6,469 nt of DNA from an uncultured Mucispirillum sp. Its GTDB lineage: Bacteria; Chrysiogenota; Deferribacteres; Deferribacterales; Mucispirillaceae. Below the pieces are notes generated by a model. The model worked only from the letters and a program-made list of their open reading frames with translations, was not told where the DNA came from and did no database searches. Every line of letters starts with the position of its first letter. Within the stretch, counting starts at the first letter, position 1. The translations under genes were made by a program, and so were the position numbers. This document shows, piece by piece, positions 5,854-6,469 of the stretch. The DNA lies in the NCBI GenBank assembly GCA_947177675.1, contig CAMWVK010000098.1, positions 1 through 6,469 on the forward strand, in the 5' to 3' direction.

Positions 5854-6469
5854 ATGAAGAAATTAACACTGCTTGCAGCTTTGTTCTGCTGCATATTTAG
5901 TTCGTTTTATACCTATGCAGCAGAATACTCCCTGCCTAATGCTTATGATTTTTTCATATCAAGACAGGCAGAAAAAAAAGATAATCTTCCACAATATATT
6001 AAGCCGGACTATATTAGAGATGACTATAAAAGAGTGCTGCCAGATTTAGATAATGAATCTCTTGGTTTTTTCCAAAAATACCCTGTAGAAGTGCATTTAA
6101 CTTCTACTTTTTCATACTCTATTAATGCTAATACATTTAATATGCGTGATTTGTTTTTTACAGTTGGTCAGACTTACCATAATGACTGGCTTCAGCTTAC
6201 AGGCTTTATAACAGCATTTGGTTATTTTGACACTCATGACCCATTATCTGACTATGGATATGTAAAAGGCAATGCAGGACTTTATGATGGCGGTTTTCAA
6301 GCAGTGCTTTTTGACAGAATATTAGTTTCTGCAAGAGGCAGAGCCGTATATGATTTAAACACAAATACTTTTATGCTTATGAATCATTTTTATGACACAA
6401 CACTTGATTTATCAGAAAATGCTCCATTTTATACAGATATACAAGACTATCAGCTTCAACAAAATATGA
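5854..6469 (+). CDS. Secreted protein, possibly outer-membrane; family not recognised (3' partial)
   Basis: The frame is open from ATG 5854 to the window edge (205 residues visible), with GGAG 5 nt upstream and a promoter before it. The N-terminus is a clear Sec signal peptide: MKKLTLLAALFCC, a hydrophobic core, then YAAEYS, with probable signal peptidase I cleavage after A22 or A23. There is no lipobox. The mature part begins with a charged, helical-looking stretch (about 30-70). From about 78 on it has alternating aromatic/polar segments (VEVHLTSTFSYSI; DLFFTVGQTYHNDWLQLTGFITAFGYF; FQAVLFDRILVSARGRAVYDL), a pattern usual for beta strands of outer-membrane or periplasmic beta proteins. I do not recognise a family. 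An outer-membrane barrel is inferred from the pattern only, and the C-terminal strand that would test it lies outside the window. Confidence 0.75.
   Translation, partial: MKKLTLLAALFCCIFSSFYTYAAEYSLPNAYDFFISRQAEKKDNLPQYIKPDYIRDDYKRVLPDLDNESLGFFQKYPVEVHLTSTFSYSINANTFNMRDLFFTVGQTYHNDWLQLTGFITAFGYFDTHDPLSDYGYVKGNAGLYDGGFQAVLFDRILVSARGRAVYDLNTNTFMLMNHFYDTTLDLSENAPFYTDIQDYQLQQNM

Noticed and set aside
1..6469. A mobile element, CRISPR array or defence system
   Set aside because: No transposase, integrase, spaced direct repeats or paired toxin-like genes were seen; the genes are ordinary chromosomal functions plus two proteins of unknown role.

Overview
The window is AT-rich DNA from a bacterium that is flagellated (flhB) and probably Gram-negative (an exported, strand-rich protein at the right edge). 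Neither tRNA gene encodes its 3' CCA, so the organism must add CCA enzymatically. Base composition, tRNA sequences and the FlhB/UvrA sequences would suit an AT-rich member of Deferribacterota (Mucispirillum-like). That is an impression from composition and protein style, not a proven assignment.

Layout, left to right. (1) 1-1404, the C-terminal half of UvrA (excision repair), running in from outside the window. (2) 1446-2510, flhB, the flagellar export switch protein, 41 bp behind uvrA on the same strand and with no other flagellar gene in view. (3) 2511-2753, a 243-bp AT-rich spacer with overlapping inverted and direct repeats. (4) 2754-3176, a PaaI-type hotdog thioesterase. (5) 3238-3439, a strong sigma70-type promoter driving two tRNA-Met(CAU) genes, initiator then elongator, 9 bp apart. 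(6) 3542-4848, a membrane flavocytochrome of the ferric reductase/NADPH oxidase type. Its true start and first ~13 codons are in a different frame from the rest, and the two frames meet at T TTT TTA, phased exactly as a -1 frameshift heptamer. (7) 4855-4888, a 13-bp hairpin between convergent genes, with a U-tract on the minus-strand side. (8) 4932-5675 (minus), a DUF4241 protein with a near-consensus promoter. (9) 5688-5853, a divergent promoter region. (10) 5854 to the window end, the start of an unrecognised secreted, possibly outer-membrane, protein.

Most genes look like independent units (repair, motility, acyl-CoA hydrolysis, translation initiation, electron transfer). There is no sign of a mobile element, CRISPR array or defence island. 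The observation most worth following is the frame break in the reductase. It may be programmed -1 frameshifting, a phase-variable T tract, a decaying gene or a one-base sequence error; the sequence alone does not decide between these, but it fixes where the event lies and what it would restore.
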